From assembly GCA_963650915.1 (NCBI GenBank), contig CAVJMJ010000002.1:62001-126000 (forward strand): 64,000 nucleotides of DNA, read 5' to 3'. The translations under genes were made by a program, and so were the position numbers. This stretch comes from UBA4636 sp963650915 (lineage in GTDB: Bacteria > Bacillota > Clostridia > Christensenellales > Borkfalkiaceae). How positions within the stretch are numbered: the stretch's first letter is position 1; every line of letters begins with the position of its first letter. The notes under the pieces are model-generated. The model had not been told where the DNA came from and did not search any database. It saw nothing but the letters and a program-made list of their open reading frames with translations. Shown piece after piece: positions 26,860-36,157 of this stretch.

Positions 26860-29490
26860 TTAATTAAGATAGTCGTTAAGATTTTCCTGAATTTTTTGTT
26901 TCAACTCAACGTATTTTTCAAGTTTTTTTCTTTCGTTTTCAACTAATTCTTTAGGTGCTTTATTGACAAAGCCCGCATTATTCAGTTTTCCGTTTGCCCT
27001 TGCGATTTCTTCGTCGGCTTTAATAAGTTCGGCTTTCAATCTTTCGATTTCGGCGTTTATGTCTACGAGTTCGCCCAAAGGAATATATAATTCAAAACCG
27101 TCCAAAACCTGTGTTACGACTTTTTCGGTCAGCTCTTCTTTTGCGTTTATAGTCGTAATCGTTTCAACACCGGCAAGTTTTTTAATAAGGTCTCCACAGT
27201 CTGAAAGCAACTTTTTGCTATCGGTTATTACGTATAAATCGACCTTTTTAGAAGGTGCCGCACCCGTTTTTGACTTAATTTGACGAACGGCTTTGATGAT
27301 ATCCATTACCGAATTCATCTTTTCTTGGTCTTTTTTATAATTACGCTTAGAATTATACTTGGGGTAATCGGAAACCATAATGCTTCCCGACGTCGTAGGA
27401 ATATACGAGTAAATTTCTTCGGTAACGAAAGGAATAAACGGATGTAATAATTTAAGTGTTTGAGTTAAAACGTAAATTAATACGGATACCGTCTTTTGCT
27501 TTTTAGCCTCGTCGTTGCCGTATAAAGCAGACTTACATAATTCGATATACCAGTCGCAAAAATCGTACCAAACGAAATCGTGCAAAGTCGAAAGGGCTAC
27601 GCCTAACTCGTACTTATTCATATTTACGGTAACGTCTTTTATGCACGCGTTGAGTTTAGATAAAATCCATTTATCTTTAAGTTCTGGTTTAATTTGATCT
27701 ATAGGAAGAATTTCGACGTTTTCCGCGTTCATTAAAACGAATCTCGAAGCGTTCCAAACTTTATTGATAAAGTTACGCGAACTTTCGCACTTTTCGGTGG
27801 AAAATCTGATATCGCTACCCGCTGCAACGCCCGAGACGAGAGAAAACCTCAAAGTGTCGGCACCGTATTCGTCGATAACTTTTATGGGATCGACGCCGTT
27901 GCCTAAAGACTTACTCATTTTTCTACCCTTGTCGTCTCTTACAAGCCCGTGAATGACTACGTCTTTAAAGGGAATTCTTCCCATATGTTCGAGTCCGCTG
28001 AAAATCATCCTCGCGACCCAGAAAAAGATTATGTCGTAGCCGGTAACTAAAACGTCGGTAGGATAAAAATATTTTAAATCCTCGGTATTGTCGGGATATC
28101 CGAGCGTAGAAAACGGCCAAAGCGCAGAACTGAACCAAGTATCCAATACGTCGGGATCTTGATGTATATGAGTACTTCCGCATTTAGTGCATTTAGTCGG
28201 AGCATCCTTTAAAACCATGGTTTCGCCACAGTCTTCGCAATAATATACGGGAATACGATGTCCCCACCAAAGTTGACGCGAAATACACCAATCTTTAATG
28301 TTTTCCATCCAATTGTAGTATATTTTTGTAAATCTTTCGGGAACGAATCTTATGGACTTGTCTTTAACCGCAGCGATTGCAGGTTTTGCAAGCGTGTCCA
28401 TTTTTACGAACCATTGTTTAGAAACTATAGGTTCGACACTCGAATGGCAACGATAACAATGCCCCACGTTATGTGCGTGCGGTTCGATTTTCGATAATAC
28501 GCCGAGTGCTTTTAAATCTTCGACTATTTGTTTACGGCATTCGAATCTGTCAAGACCTTGATACTTGCCTGCCTTTTCGTTCATCGTGCCGTCGTCGTTC
28601 ATAACGCGTATAACCTCGAGATTGTGACGTAAACCGACTTCAAAGTCGTTAGGGTCGTGCGCCGGCGTAATTTTAACTGCGCCCGTTCCGAAGTCCAACG
28701 CAACGTAATCGTCGGCAACAACTGGAATTTCTCTTCCGACGATGGGCAGAACCAAAGTTTTACCTATAAAAGATTTAAATCTTTTGTCTTTAGGATTTAC
28801 CGCAACGGCGGTATCGCCGAGCAAAGTTTCGGGACGAGTGGTCGCAACCGTTAAATGACCGCTTCCATCCTTCAACGGATAATCGATATGCCAAAAGAAG
28901 GAAGGTTCTTCCTCGTATTCGACTTCGGCATCGGAAAGCGCGGTTTTGCAAGACGGACACCAGTTTATGATTTTCGAGCCTTGGTAAATCAAGCCTTTGT
29001 TGTAAAGATTGACGAAAACTTCTTTAACGGCTTTGGAGCAACGGTCGTCCATGGTAAAAGCAAGTCTCGACCAATCGCACGAAGAACCTAAACATTTTAA
29101 CTGTTCGACTATTCTTCCGCCGTATTTTTCCTTCCAAGCCCAAGCGCGCTTTAAAAAGCCTTCCCTTCCGACCTGCTCCTTGGTAAGCCCTTCTTCCTTC
29201 TTCATAAGTTCCACGATTTTTACTTCGGTGGCGATGGAAGCATGGTCGGTTCCGGGGAGCCATAAAGTTTCGTAGCCCTGCATGCGTTTAAACCTGACGA
29301 TGGTGTCTTGTAAGGTTTCGTCGAGAGCGTGACCGATATGTAATTGCCCCGTTATGTTCGGAGGAGGTATAACGACGGTAAAAGGTACTTTGTCGGGATT
29401 GACTTTGGCTTTAAAATAGCCGTTTTCTTCCCAATTTTTGTAAATTTGCTTTTCAAATTCGTTTGGATTATAAGTCTTTTGCATATCCAT
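26860..29490 (-). CDS. valS: Valine--tRNA ligase
   Basis: The full-length class I synthetase has 876 residues. The HIGH signature is PPPNITGQLHIGHAL and the KMSKS loop is KGRKMSKSLGNG. The editing domain lies between, with VATTRPETLLGDTAV, and a C-terminal coiled coil ends the protein (from about residue 810). No T-box leader is visible: only about 60 bases separate a perfect SigA-type promoter from the start. The start ATG 29490 has GGAAG nine bases upstream. It heads a run of eight same-strand genes. Confidence 0.97.
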   Translation of the reverse strand: MDMQKTYNPNEFEKQIYKNWEENGYFKAKVNPDKVPFTVVIPPPNITGQLHIGHALDETLQDTIVRFKRMQGYETLWLPGTDHASIATEVKIVELMKKEEGLTKEQVGREGFLKRAWAWKEKYGGRIVEQLKCLGSSCDWSRLAFTMDDRCSKAVKEVFVNLYNKGLIYQGSKIINWCPSCKTALSDAEVEYEEEPSFFWHIDYPLKDGSGHLTVATTRPETLLGDTAVAVNPKDKRFKSFIGKTLVLPIVGREIPVVADDYVALDFGTGAVKITPAHDPNDFEVGLRHNLEVIRVMNDDGTMNEKAGKYQGLDRFECRKQIVEDLKALGVLSKIEPHAHNVGHCYRCHSSVEPIVSKQWFVKMDTLAKPAIAAVKDKSIRFVPERFTKIYYNWMENIKDWCISRQLWWGHRIPVYYCEDCGETMVLKDAPTKCTKCGSTHIHQDPDVLDTWFSSALWPFSTLGYPDNTEDLKYFYPTDVLVTGYDIIFFWVARMIFSGLEHMGRIPFKDVVIHGLVRDDKGRKMSKSLGNGVDPIKVIDEYGADTLRFSLVSGVAAGSDIRFSTEKCESSRNFINKVWNASRFVLMNAENVEILPIDQIKPELKDKWILSKLNACIKDVTVNMNKYELGVALSTLHDFVWYDFCDWYIELCKSALYGNDEAKKQKTVSVLIYVLTQTLKLLHPFIPFVTEEIYSYIPTTSGSIMVSDYPKYNSKRNYKKDQEKMNSVMDIIKAVRQIKSKTGAAPSKKVDLYVITDSKKLLSDCGDLIKKLAGVETITTINAKEELTEKVVTQVLDGFELYIPLGELVDINAEIERLKAELIKADEEIARANGKLNNAGFVNKAPKELVENERKKLEKYVELKQKIQENLNDYLN

Positions 29491-29530
29491 GGGGTAAATC
29501 TTCCTATTTAATTACAAATATAATATATAA

Positions 29531-29559
29531 ATTATATATTACCCGTTAATTTTTGTCAA
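29531..29559 (-). promoter_or_regulatory. SigA-type promoter of valS
   Basis: On the minus strand TTGACA (29554-29559), a 17-base gap and TATAAT (29531-29536), a perfect consensus. The short leader leaves no room for a T-box antiterminator. Confidence 0.88.
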
Positions 29560-29660
29560 ACCGCCGTCGGCTTATACTTAAAAATAAAAGGATAATTTTA
29601 TATGTCACTATTTTAGATTTCGGCATACCTATATTATTAACGACTGTTTTACGGAGGATT

Positions 29661-30659
29661 ATGAAAAAAATCATATCGTTAATTATGGCAATTACACTGC
29701 TTACGTTAGTTACGTCATGCACCGATAAAAAAAGCAATACCGAAATAAGAGTCAACGAAGTAACTCATTCGATATTCTACGCCCCCTTTTACATTGCTAT
29801 GGAAGGCGGATTTTTTGAAAATGAAGGGTTAAAAATCGACTTGACGAACGGCGGAGGTTCCGACGCTTCCATGACCGCACTTTTGTCCGGCAACTGCGAT
29901 ATCGCCTTGTTAGGACCCGAAACGGCAATATATACGGCAATCGGCAAAGCAAAAGATTTACCCGTGATATTTGCTCAACTTACAAAACGCGACGGCTCGT
30001 TTTTGATGGCACGTAGCAAGATAGAAAATTTTGACTGGAAAACACTAAAAAATAAAGAAATAATTGCAGGTAGACGAGGTGGAAGCCCTGCCATGTCTTT
30101 ACAATACGCGCTCAACAAAAACGAACTTTACGACGGCGAGAACGTTACCCTTAACTACGACGTGCAATTTAACCTTACCGCAGCGGCTTTCGTTTCGGGT
30201 ACGGGTGATTATTGTACTATGTTCGAGCCTACCGCATCGGAATACCAACGCCAAAACAAAGCGTATATAGTAGCGAGCGTCGGCGAAGAATCGGGCGAAA
30301 TCCCCTTTACTTGTTTTATGGCTAAAAAAAGTTACCTAAATAACAACGAAGAAATCATAAAAAAATTCACAACCGCCATATATAAAGCCATAGAATATAT
30401 TAGGGAAACGGAAACGAAGGAAGTAGCAAAAGTTCTTTTAAAATCCTTCCCCTCGACCAAACTTCAATCGGTCGAAGATTCACTTAAATCATATTTGAAA
30501 ATCGACGCTTGGCAAAACGACTTAATCTTAAAAAAAGAGGCTTTCGATCGTTTGCAAAACGTTATGGAAAACGCAGGAGAATTGTCCGAAAGAGTTTCGT
30601 TCGAAACGATAACCGACAACAGAATTACCGAAGAAACATATAAAGAAATCTTCGCATAA
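29661..30659 (+). CDS. ABC transporter substrate-binding lipoprotein (NitT/TauT family)
   Basis: The 332-residue protein has a lipoprotein signal: MKKIISLIMAITLLTLVTSC, with the lipobox cysteine at residue 20. The mature part has the SsuA/THI5-like pattern VTHSIFYAPFYIAMEGGFFE followed by EGLKIDLTNGGGSDASMTAL. ATG 29661 is chosen because a GGAGG site (29653-29657) lies just ahead; a longer in-frame extension from 29553 lacks any support. Relatives bind sulphonates, nitrate, taurine or thiamine precursors; the ligand here cannot be told. No TPP riboswitch is visible upstream. An attenuator hairpin separates it from the ATPase gene. Confidence 0.88.
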   Translation: MKKIISLIMAITLLTLVTSCTDKKSNTEIRVNEVTHSIFYAPFYIAMEGGFFENEGLKIDLTNGGGSDASMTALLSGNCDIALLGPETAIYTAIGKAKDLPVIFAQLTKRDGSFLMARSKIENFDWKTLKNKEIIAGRRGGSPAMSLQYALNKNELYDGENVTLNYDVQFNLTAAAFVSGTGDYCTMFEPTASEYQRQNKAYIVASVGEESGEIPFTCFMAKKSYLNNNEEIIKKFTTAIYKAIEYIRETETKEVAKVLLKSFPSTKLQSVEDSLKSYLKIDAWQNDLILKKEAFDRLQNVMENAGELSERVSFETITDNRITEETYKEIFA

Positions 30660-30665
30660 AAGGTT

Positions 30666-30696
30666 GACCTGCCAAAATTTTTTGGCAGGTCTTTTT
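30666..30696 (+). terminator. Intra-operon terminator/attenuator
   Basis: GACCTGCCAAAA / TTTTGGCAGGTC is a perfect 12-bp inverted repeat followed by CTTTTT. It lies between the binding-protein and ATPase genes, so it would reduce transcription of the ATPase and permease relative to the binding protein. Confidence 0.8.
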
Positions 30697-30706
30697 CGAG
30701 GTTAAA

Positions 30707-31462
30707 ATGGAACCCTTACTTGAATTAAAAAACGTTGCTTTAACTTATCATACGAAAACAGACGAAACTTTAGCGGTTTCGGGTCTTTCGTTTTCGGTTT
30801 ACAAAAATCAATTCGTCGCGCTTATAGGTCCGTCCGGTTGCGGTAAAACGAGCATACTTTCACTTATCTCAGGACTACTGAAAATATCCGAAGGCTCGGT
30901 AAAACTTAACGGCAAGGAAATTTTAAAGCCTAACGACGGTATAGGTTACATGTTGCAAAAAGACCAATTATTTACTTGGCTTACGATCGAGCAGAACGCG
31001 CGATTACCGTTAATTATCAAAAACATAAAAACTCAAAAAAACGTTGATTATATCAACGATTTATTGAAAAAGTACGGTTTGTGGGAATTTAGAAAATATT
31101 ATCCCGATCAACTTTCGGGCGGCATGCGCCAAAGGGTTGCGCTTATAAGAACTTTATCGTCAAAACCCGAATTATTACTCCTTGACGAACCCTTTTCCGC
31201 ACTCGACTATCAGACGAGAATTACCGTTTGCGACGACGTTTTAAATATGATTAAAGCCGAAAACAAAACCGCAATACTCGTAACGCACGACATCTCGGAA
31301 GCAATTTCTCTTTCCGACGTAATTATCGTACTTACCAAAAGACCTGCAAAAGTCAAGGCAATTTACACGTTGGATTTCGATAAATCGCTTTCCCCTCTTA
31401 ACCGCCGTGAAGATAAAAAGTTTTCAACTTGGTTCGAATTATTGTGGAAGGAGTTAAACTAA
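30707..31462 (+). CDS. ABC transporter ATP-binding protein (SsuB/TauB-like)
   Basis: The 251-residue ATPase powers the importer. It has Walker A GPSGCGKTS, a Q-loop in GYMLQKDQLF, signature LSGGMRQRVALIRT, Walker B LLLLDEPFSALD and switch His in LVTHDISEAI. The sequence is closest in style to the nitrate/sulphonate/taurine family. The stop overlaps the permease start (TAATG). Confidence 0.92.
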   Translation: MEPLLELKNVALTYHTKTDETLAVSGLSFSVYKNQFVALIGPSGCGKTSILSLISGLLKISEGSVKLNGKEILKPNDGIGYMLQKDQLFTWLTIEQNARLPLIIKNIKTQKNVDYINDLLKKYGLWEFRKYYPDQLSGGMRQRVALIRTLSSKPELLLLDEPFSALDYQTRITVCDDVLNMIKAENKTAILVTHDISEAISLSDVIIVLTKRPAKVKAIYTLDFDKSLSPLNRREDKKFSTWFELLWKELN

Positions 31463-32268
31463 TGAACGAAAAGCTACATTCTATCGAACATGACAATTAC
31501 GTTAAAAAATTAAAAAGGACGAAAATAGCGGTTTTGACTACCCAAATTTTTGTTCTTATATCGTTTATCGCTATTTGGGAAATTCTTAGTATCATAGGAG
31601 TAATAGATAGTTTTTTGTTTAGCAGTCCCGACAGAATTTTGACTACGATATACTCTCTTATCGAAAGCCGAGAATTATTCACGCATATAGGAACTACCCT
31701 TTTAGAAACCCTTATAGGCTTTGTAACCGCTACCGTTTTCGGCACGATGACGGCAATAATATTTTGGTGGTCAGATTTTTTGCGTAAAGTTTTCGAGCCT
31801 TACGTAGTCGTACTGAACAGTCTGCCTAAAATTGCGTTGGGACCGCTTATAATCATATGGTTCGGTTCTGGAACGAGCGCGATAATTTTTATGACCTTTT
31901 TAGTTACCGTTATAGTTACCGTCATAAATATGTACGCGGGCTTTGCCGAAATCGACAACGATAAAATTTTTCTTCTTAAATCGATGGGAGCATCAAAAAG
32001 TCAGATATTTATCTATCTTGTAATACCGTCTTCGGTACCGACGCTTGTATCAACGCTTAAAATCAACGTCGGAATGAGTTGGATAGGCTCTATTATGGGC
32101 GAATATCTCGTTTCCAAGCAAGGCATAGGCTATCTCATCGTTTACGGCGGGCAGGTTTTTAAACTTGATTTGGTAATGACGGGAACTGTCATTTTGTGCT
32201 TTTTAGCGGGTTTAATGTATCTTTCGGTCGCCCTTTTGGAAAGAAAAATCGCTCAAAAACATAAATGA
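31462..32268 (+). CDS. ABC transporter permease (NitT/TauT family)
   Basis: The 268-residue inner-membrane protein has about six hydrophobic segments and the coupling-helix EAA-type motif around KSMGASKSQIFIYLVIPSS. ATG 31462 is preferred over an in-frame upstream GTG at 31429: it overlaps the ATPase stop by one base and has a GGAAGGAG site at 31446-31453. The last 80 bases overlap the end of the convergent YkvI-like gene. Confidence 0.9.
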   Translation: MNEKLHSIEHDNYVKKLKRTKIAVLTTQIFVLISFIAIWEILSIIGVIDSFLFSSPDRILTTIYSLIESRELFTHIGTTLLETLIGFVTATVFGTMTAIIFWWSDFLRKVFEPYVVVLNSLPKIALGPLIIIWFGSGTSAIIFMTFLVTVIVTVINMYAGFAEIDNDKIFLLKSMGASKSQIFIYLVIPSSVPTLVSTLKINVGMSWIGSIMGEYLVSKQGIGYLIVYGGQVFKLDLVMTGTVILCFLAGLMYLSVALLERKIAQKHK

Positions 32269-33181
32269 TTATGATTATAAAATCAATTATGCCCATAGCG
32301 GGATAGACCTTACCGACTATGTTTTGAAATCCTATTTTAGAAAATGCAAACATAAAAATAGTCAAAAAAATCTTTAATAAAATACCGCGTTTTGAATCGT
32401 CGAAATAACTAAACACAGTAAAATGAGCACCGAGTAACGTCGTAAGTATTCCTATAAACAAAACGAAAACGTAAATGACGTAAACCACTCTGTTTTTATT
32501 TAAAATTTGCAAAACGGGTAAATCGGAGAGGCTATCGGAATTTTTTACACATGAAAATATCATGTAAATCAATAGCGAAATAACTAAAGACGAAAACAAG
32601 GCGGCAATAGCCGATACCTTACGACTTTCACCTTCGCCGAGATTACAGGTAATCGGCATTGCGAGTAAAAGATTCAGTCCGCCGTACGATGCGATTTTAT
32701 ACAAGTTAACGTCGCCGTCGTGCCTATTATCCGAGTACGGAATGAATACGAAAAAAATAATTACGAAAATCATAATCGGTACTAAAACGAAATTAACTAT
32801 TTTAAGCCATTTTTTACCGCCTAACATAACGACCGAAGAAAACACTGCGGTCAAAAAAGAAAAAATCTGATATTTACCCGACCACGGAAAAAGTAAAATA
32901 AACAAGCAATCGACTGCGGAAAGCATTCCGCTTCCGATTATGAAATTACCGATAATAAATATCGGTTTGGATAAAGCATATAGTCGGCATCTTTCGTTTA
33001 AGTCGAATCTTAGCGAAAAATACAAAACAGAGGAAAAAAAGATAAAAAGAATAGGCGTTACGATTAAAATATTTTGACCGTAAAAGAATTCGTATATTTC
33101 TTTTCCGCTGATAAAACCCGCGCCTAAAATCGTTCCGATAATAACGAACGATATTTTTAAAGAGTTAAAAAACGTTTTCAT
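32189..33181 (-). CDS. YkvI-like integral membrane transporter
   Basis: The 330-residue protein has about ten hydrophobic segments. The start ISFVIIGTILGAGFISGKEI has the glycine-rich broken helix of the APC/LeuT-type transporters, and the whole resembles the YkvI family. The substrate is unknown. Its 3' end lies inside the convergent permease gene (80-bp overlap), encoding the positively charged tail FPKGRPKDTLNPLKSTK, so the last 26 residues may have been acquired by read-through. No partner genes are evident. Confidence 0.8.
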   Translation of the reverse strand: MKTFFNSLKISFVIIGTILGAGFISGKEIYEFFYGQNILIVTPILFIFFSSVLYFSLRFDLNERCRLYALSKPIFIIGNFIIGSGMLSAVDCLFILLFPWSGKYQIFSFLTAVFSSVVMLGGKKWLKIVNFVLVPIMIFVIIFFVFIPYSDNRHDGDVNLYKIASYGGLNLLLAMPITCNLGEGESRKVSAIAALFSSLVISLLIYMIFSCVKNSDSLSDLPVLQILNKNRVVYVIYVFVLFIGILTTLLGAHFTVFSYFDDSKRGILLKIFLTIFMFAFSKIGFQNIVGKVYPAMGIIDFIIIIIYVFERFFFPKGRPKDTLNPLKSTK

Positions 33182-33359
33182 CTATATATTATATTTAGCG
33201 CAAATTGCAATTATCAACGCCGTTTCGATTTATCGTAATAAATCTTAAAATCAACGATAACATCAATGATTTTTATAATTTTTACGATTATCGTAATCGC
33301 CATAAAATAAATACCTTTGAAAACAAAATTTAGATTAAATAATAAAAAGCAAATAAAAT

Positions 33360-33404
33360 AAAAGACACTCTAAAATTTTATAAAAAATCAAGAGTGCCTT
33401 TTAC
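33360..33404 (-). terminator. Terminator after the CDF transporter gene
   Basis: AAAGACACTCT and AGAGTGCCTTT pair (one mismatch) around an AT-rich loop, and on the minus strand TTTTATTTTATTT follows. The rest of the 245-bp gap to the YkvI start is AT-rich with no recognised gene. Confidence 0.7.
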
Positions 33405-33426
33405 ATTTTTACAAAGTAATAAATTT

Positions 33427-34605
33427 TTAAATAAACGATTTTTCGATTTTTATAACTGCCGAGGTATTTGTAAAACTTTCCGAAATGAGTTTTTCGAGTT
33501 TTGTTTTTACCGCTGTGTCGTTAATCTTTAAATCGTGAGGTATCACTGCGTCGAATATGTATTTGGTATAAACGGGACCTTGAACCATTCTGAAATCGTG
33601 CACGGTAATCCTCTCGTCAACCTCTTTTACGAGTTTAGAAACGGCTATTCTCGCTTCGGTTACTTTTTCGTCGCTGGTACAAATCGGGTCGAGATGAATT
33701 ATCGAAACGCATCCGAGTTTTGTATCGAGTTCGGTCATTGCCGAATCGATAACGTCGTGTAAATGATATATATCTTGATCTCCCGATACTTCGGCGTGAA
33801 GAGATATCATAAATCTACCCGGACCGTAATCGTGAACTACCAAATCGTGAACGCCGAGAATTTCACTTCGAGACAAAACAATCGAGTATATTTGATTTAC
33901 GAGTTCTTTATCGGGTTTTCTTCCGACCAAATCGCCTACCGTGTCTTTAAAGGAAGATACGCCGGCGAATATAATGAACAGTGAAACTATCGCACCGCAA
34001 TATCCGTCGAGGTTCAGCCCGCTATACTTATAAACGATTGCGCATATTAGTACGAGCGTAGTTGCTATTACGTCGGACAAACTATCTGTACCGACGGCTT
34101 TCATGGTGCCCGAATTGATTTTTTTGCCGTAATATACGTTATAAACTATCATGTAAACTTTAACGAGAATAGTAACCCCGATAATTACCAAAGCCGTTAC
34201 GTTAGAATACGCCGTTAAATCAGGTTGAACTTTGTCTACGATGTTTGAAATCGATTCTTTAAGAGTCAAAATTCCCACGGTAATTATAATGTTTGATATT
34301 ACGAGTGCCGAAATGTATTCGAACCGCCCCATGCCGAAAGGTCGCAAGTCAGACGCTTTTTTTTGTGCAAATTTAAAACCGAACAACGATAAAAGCGAGG
34401 AACCTGCATCCGATAAGTTATTATACGAATCCGCCATAATAGACACGGCACCCGTAACTATACCTATAAATAATTTTACGGCAAACAGTAAAACGTTTAA
34501 AATAATACCGACTACGCTACAAAGTACGCCGTAAGAGCGTCGAACTTCGCTGTTTTTATAATCCGTTCTGTTTTTTATAAAAATTTTAGACAGTAAGTAA
34601 ATCAT
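33427..34605 (-). CDS. Cation diffusion facilitator transporter
   Basis: The 392-residue CDF/MMT-type exporter moves divalent cations such as Zn, Fe or Mn out by proton exchange. Metal-site helices show IMADSYNNLSDAGSS (DxxxN/D in TM2) and GTDSLSDVIATT (TM5), with six membrane segments in residues 25-220. The cytoplasmic C-terminal domain includes VHDLVVHDYGPG and SIIHLDP. It is longer than YiiP-type proteins (about 300) because of an extended C-terminal region. It appears monocistronic. Confidence 0.9.
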   Translation of the reverse strand: MIYLLSKIFIKNRTDYKNSEVRRSYGVLCSVVGIILNVLLFAVKLFIGIVTGAVSIMADSYNNLSDAGSSLLSLFGFKFAQKKASDLRPFGMGRFEYISALVISNIIITVGILTLKESISNIVDKVQPDLTAYSNVTALVIIGVTILVKVYMIVYNVYYGKKINSGTMKAVGTDSLSDVIATTLVLICAIVYKYSGLNLDGYCGAIVSLFIIFAGVSSFKDTVGDLVGRKPDKELVNQIYSIVLSRSEILGVHDLVVHDYGPGRFMISLHAEVSGDQDIYHLHDVIDSAMTELDTKLGCVSIIHLDPICTSDEKVTEARIAVSKLVKEVDERITVHDFRMVQGPVYTKYIFDAVIPHDLKINDTAVKTKLEKLISESFTNTSAVIKIEKSFI

Positions 34606-34638
34606 GATTCCGTTTAATTACAGCCCCCGTTATTATAT

Positions 34639-34665
34639 TAAGCGCGCAATCGAATTGCGCGCTTA
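34639..34665. terminator. Hairpin downstream of pgi, probable terminator
   Basis: TAAGCGCGCAAT / ATTGCGCGCTTA is a perfect 12-bp stem with a three-base loop CGA. No proper T-run follows on either strand, so termination efficiency is uncertain. Confidence 0.55.
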
Positions 34666-34725
34666 GAAAAATATTTTAATTTATATTAGCCAAATATTTT
34701 AATTTATAATGGCAAACGTACTCGA

Positions 34726-36153
34726 TTAGCAAACGTACTCCGATTTCTTTTGAGGTGCGTTTTCAAGTTCCTTACGCTTTTCTTCATAGCCTTGCCTTCC
34801 GAACATAGCATACGTTGCGTTTTTGCCTTCCTCTACGCCCGGTTGATTAAAGGTATCGATGCCTAACATTTCGCCCGCGTAAGCGGTGGCAAGTTCGAGC
34901 ATAAACATAAATTCGCCAAGAGTGAATTCGTTAATTTCGGGAAGATAAATAGTGTTGTTTAATCTGTTTTTACGGCAAAGAGCGTATTCCGTCGCCTTCA
35001 TCTCGGTCGCAATAAGTTCGTTCATACTGTGCCCGCACAAAAAGTTTACGTTGGGGAATTCTTCGCAACCGTTCGGAATAACCACGTTTTTACGATACTC
35101 GTCGACAGCGACGAATGTAACGACTTTATCGAAAGGACCTTCGGTATAAAGTTGAACTTGACTGTGTTGGTCGGTTACGCCCAAAGATTTAACGGGAGTT
35201 TGACCCGCAAAAACCGTTTCTCCGTTCTTTTTAACGGCTTTGCCGAGACTTTCAGCCCAAAGTTGGCAATACCAGTCTGCCATATATCTTAAACCGTCGG
35301 CGTAAGGCATCATAACGGAAATGTTTTTACCCTTCTTCATCGCAACGTATTGCAAAAGAGCAAAAGCCATGGCGGGATTCTTTTTATAATCGGGTTTATT
35401 GCAAACTTTGTCCATATACGCCGCGCCCTTTAACATAGACTTAACGTTAACGCCTAAAACCGCCGCGGGGAAAAGCCCTACGGGGCAAAGTTCGGAAAAT
35501 CTTCCACCGACGCTATCGGGTATAAACAAGGTTTTAAGCCCTTCCGTTTTTGCGATTTTTATAAGGTTACCGCTGTTTTTGGAAGTCGTTGCTATAACGT
35601 GATTTTTAGCGTCGTCACCAAATTTTTCTTTGAGCATATTCCAAACGATCAAATATTGCGACATCGTTTCGCTCGTGGAACCGCTCTTGGTTATAACGTT
35701 GAACATCGTTTTTTCGGGCTCGATTACATCGAAAAGAGCCGACATTCTTTCGGGGTCAACGTTGTCTTCAACGTAAAATTTAGGACCTCCGCGTTTTCTT
35801 TCGGGCAAATCGTTATAATGTAAATGCTTTAACGCCTGGAAAACCGCTATGGGACCCAATGCGCTTCCGCCGATACCTAAAACGACGAAATATTTAAAAT
35901 TCTTTCTAACGTCTTTTGCCGTTTGCAAAATGTCTTCTACGACTTCTGTTTGATTGTACGGAAGTTCAGTCCAACCCATCATGCCCGTTCCGCGGTTTTT
36001 GTTGACTTCATCGAAAGAAGTCTTGCAAAGGTCGGAATATTTCTTTAATTCACATGCGGTAAAGCCTTCTTTTTCACCAACAAATTCGCTCATCATGTTA
36101 TTGTAATCGAATCTAACGCGAAGTTGTTCGTTGGTTTTTCTCTTTTCTGCCAT
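34726..36153 (-). CDS. pgi: Glucose-6-phosphate isomerase
   Basis: This 475-residue glycolytic enzyme interconverts glucose-6-phosphate and fructose-6-phosphate. Sugar-phosphate isomerase features include VVLGIGGSALGP, NVITKSGSTSETM, VGGRFSELCPVG and SLGVTDQHSQVQLY. Length is close to the Bacillus enzyme. The stop codon lies inside a 17-bp tandem duplication. It is four bases behind the epimerase-like gene, so the two are co-transcribed, the epimerase-like gene being downstream of... the promoter side at 36943. Confidence 0.96.
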   Translation of the reverse strand: MAEKRKTNEQLRVRFDYNNMMSEFVGEKEGFTACELKKYSDLCKTSFDEVNKNRGTGMMGWTELPYNQTEVVEDILQTAKDVRKNFKYFVVLGIGGSALGPIAVFQALKHLHYNDLPERKRGGPKFYVEDNVDPERMSALFDVIEPEKTMFNVITKSGSTSETMSQYLIVWNMLKEKFGDDAKNHVIATTSKNSGNLIKIAKTEGLKTLFIPDSVGGRFSELCPVGLFPAAVLGVNVKSMLKGAAYMDKVCNKPDYKKNPAMAFALLQYVAMKKGKNISVMMPYADGLRYMADWYCQLWAESLGKAVKKNGETVFAGQTPVKSLGVTDQHSQVQLYTEGPFDKVVTFVAVDEYRKNVVIPNGCEEFPNVNFLCGHSMNELIATEMKATEYALCRKNRLNNTIYLPEINEFTLGEFMFMLELATAYAGEMLGIDTFNQPGVEEGKNATYAMFGRQGYEEKRKELENAPQKKSEYVC

Positions 36154-36157
36154 TTAT

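Noticed and set aside
29491..29660. T-box leader for valS or a TPP riboswitch for the ABC operon
   Set aside because: The valS leader is only about 60 bases from a consensus promoter, and the conserved T-box and TPP core sequences are not present.
29553..29660. N-terminal extension of the substrate-binding protein
   Set aside because: The extension lacks a ribosome site and would bury the lipoprotein signal; GGAGG lies just before ATG 29661.
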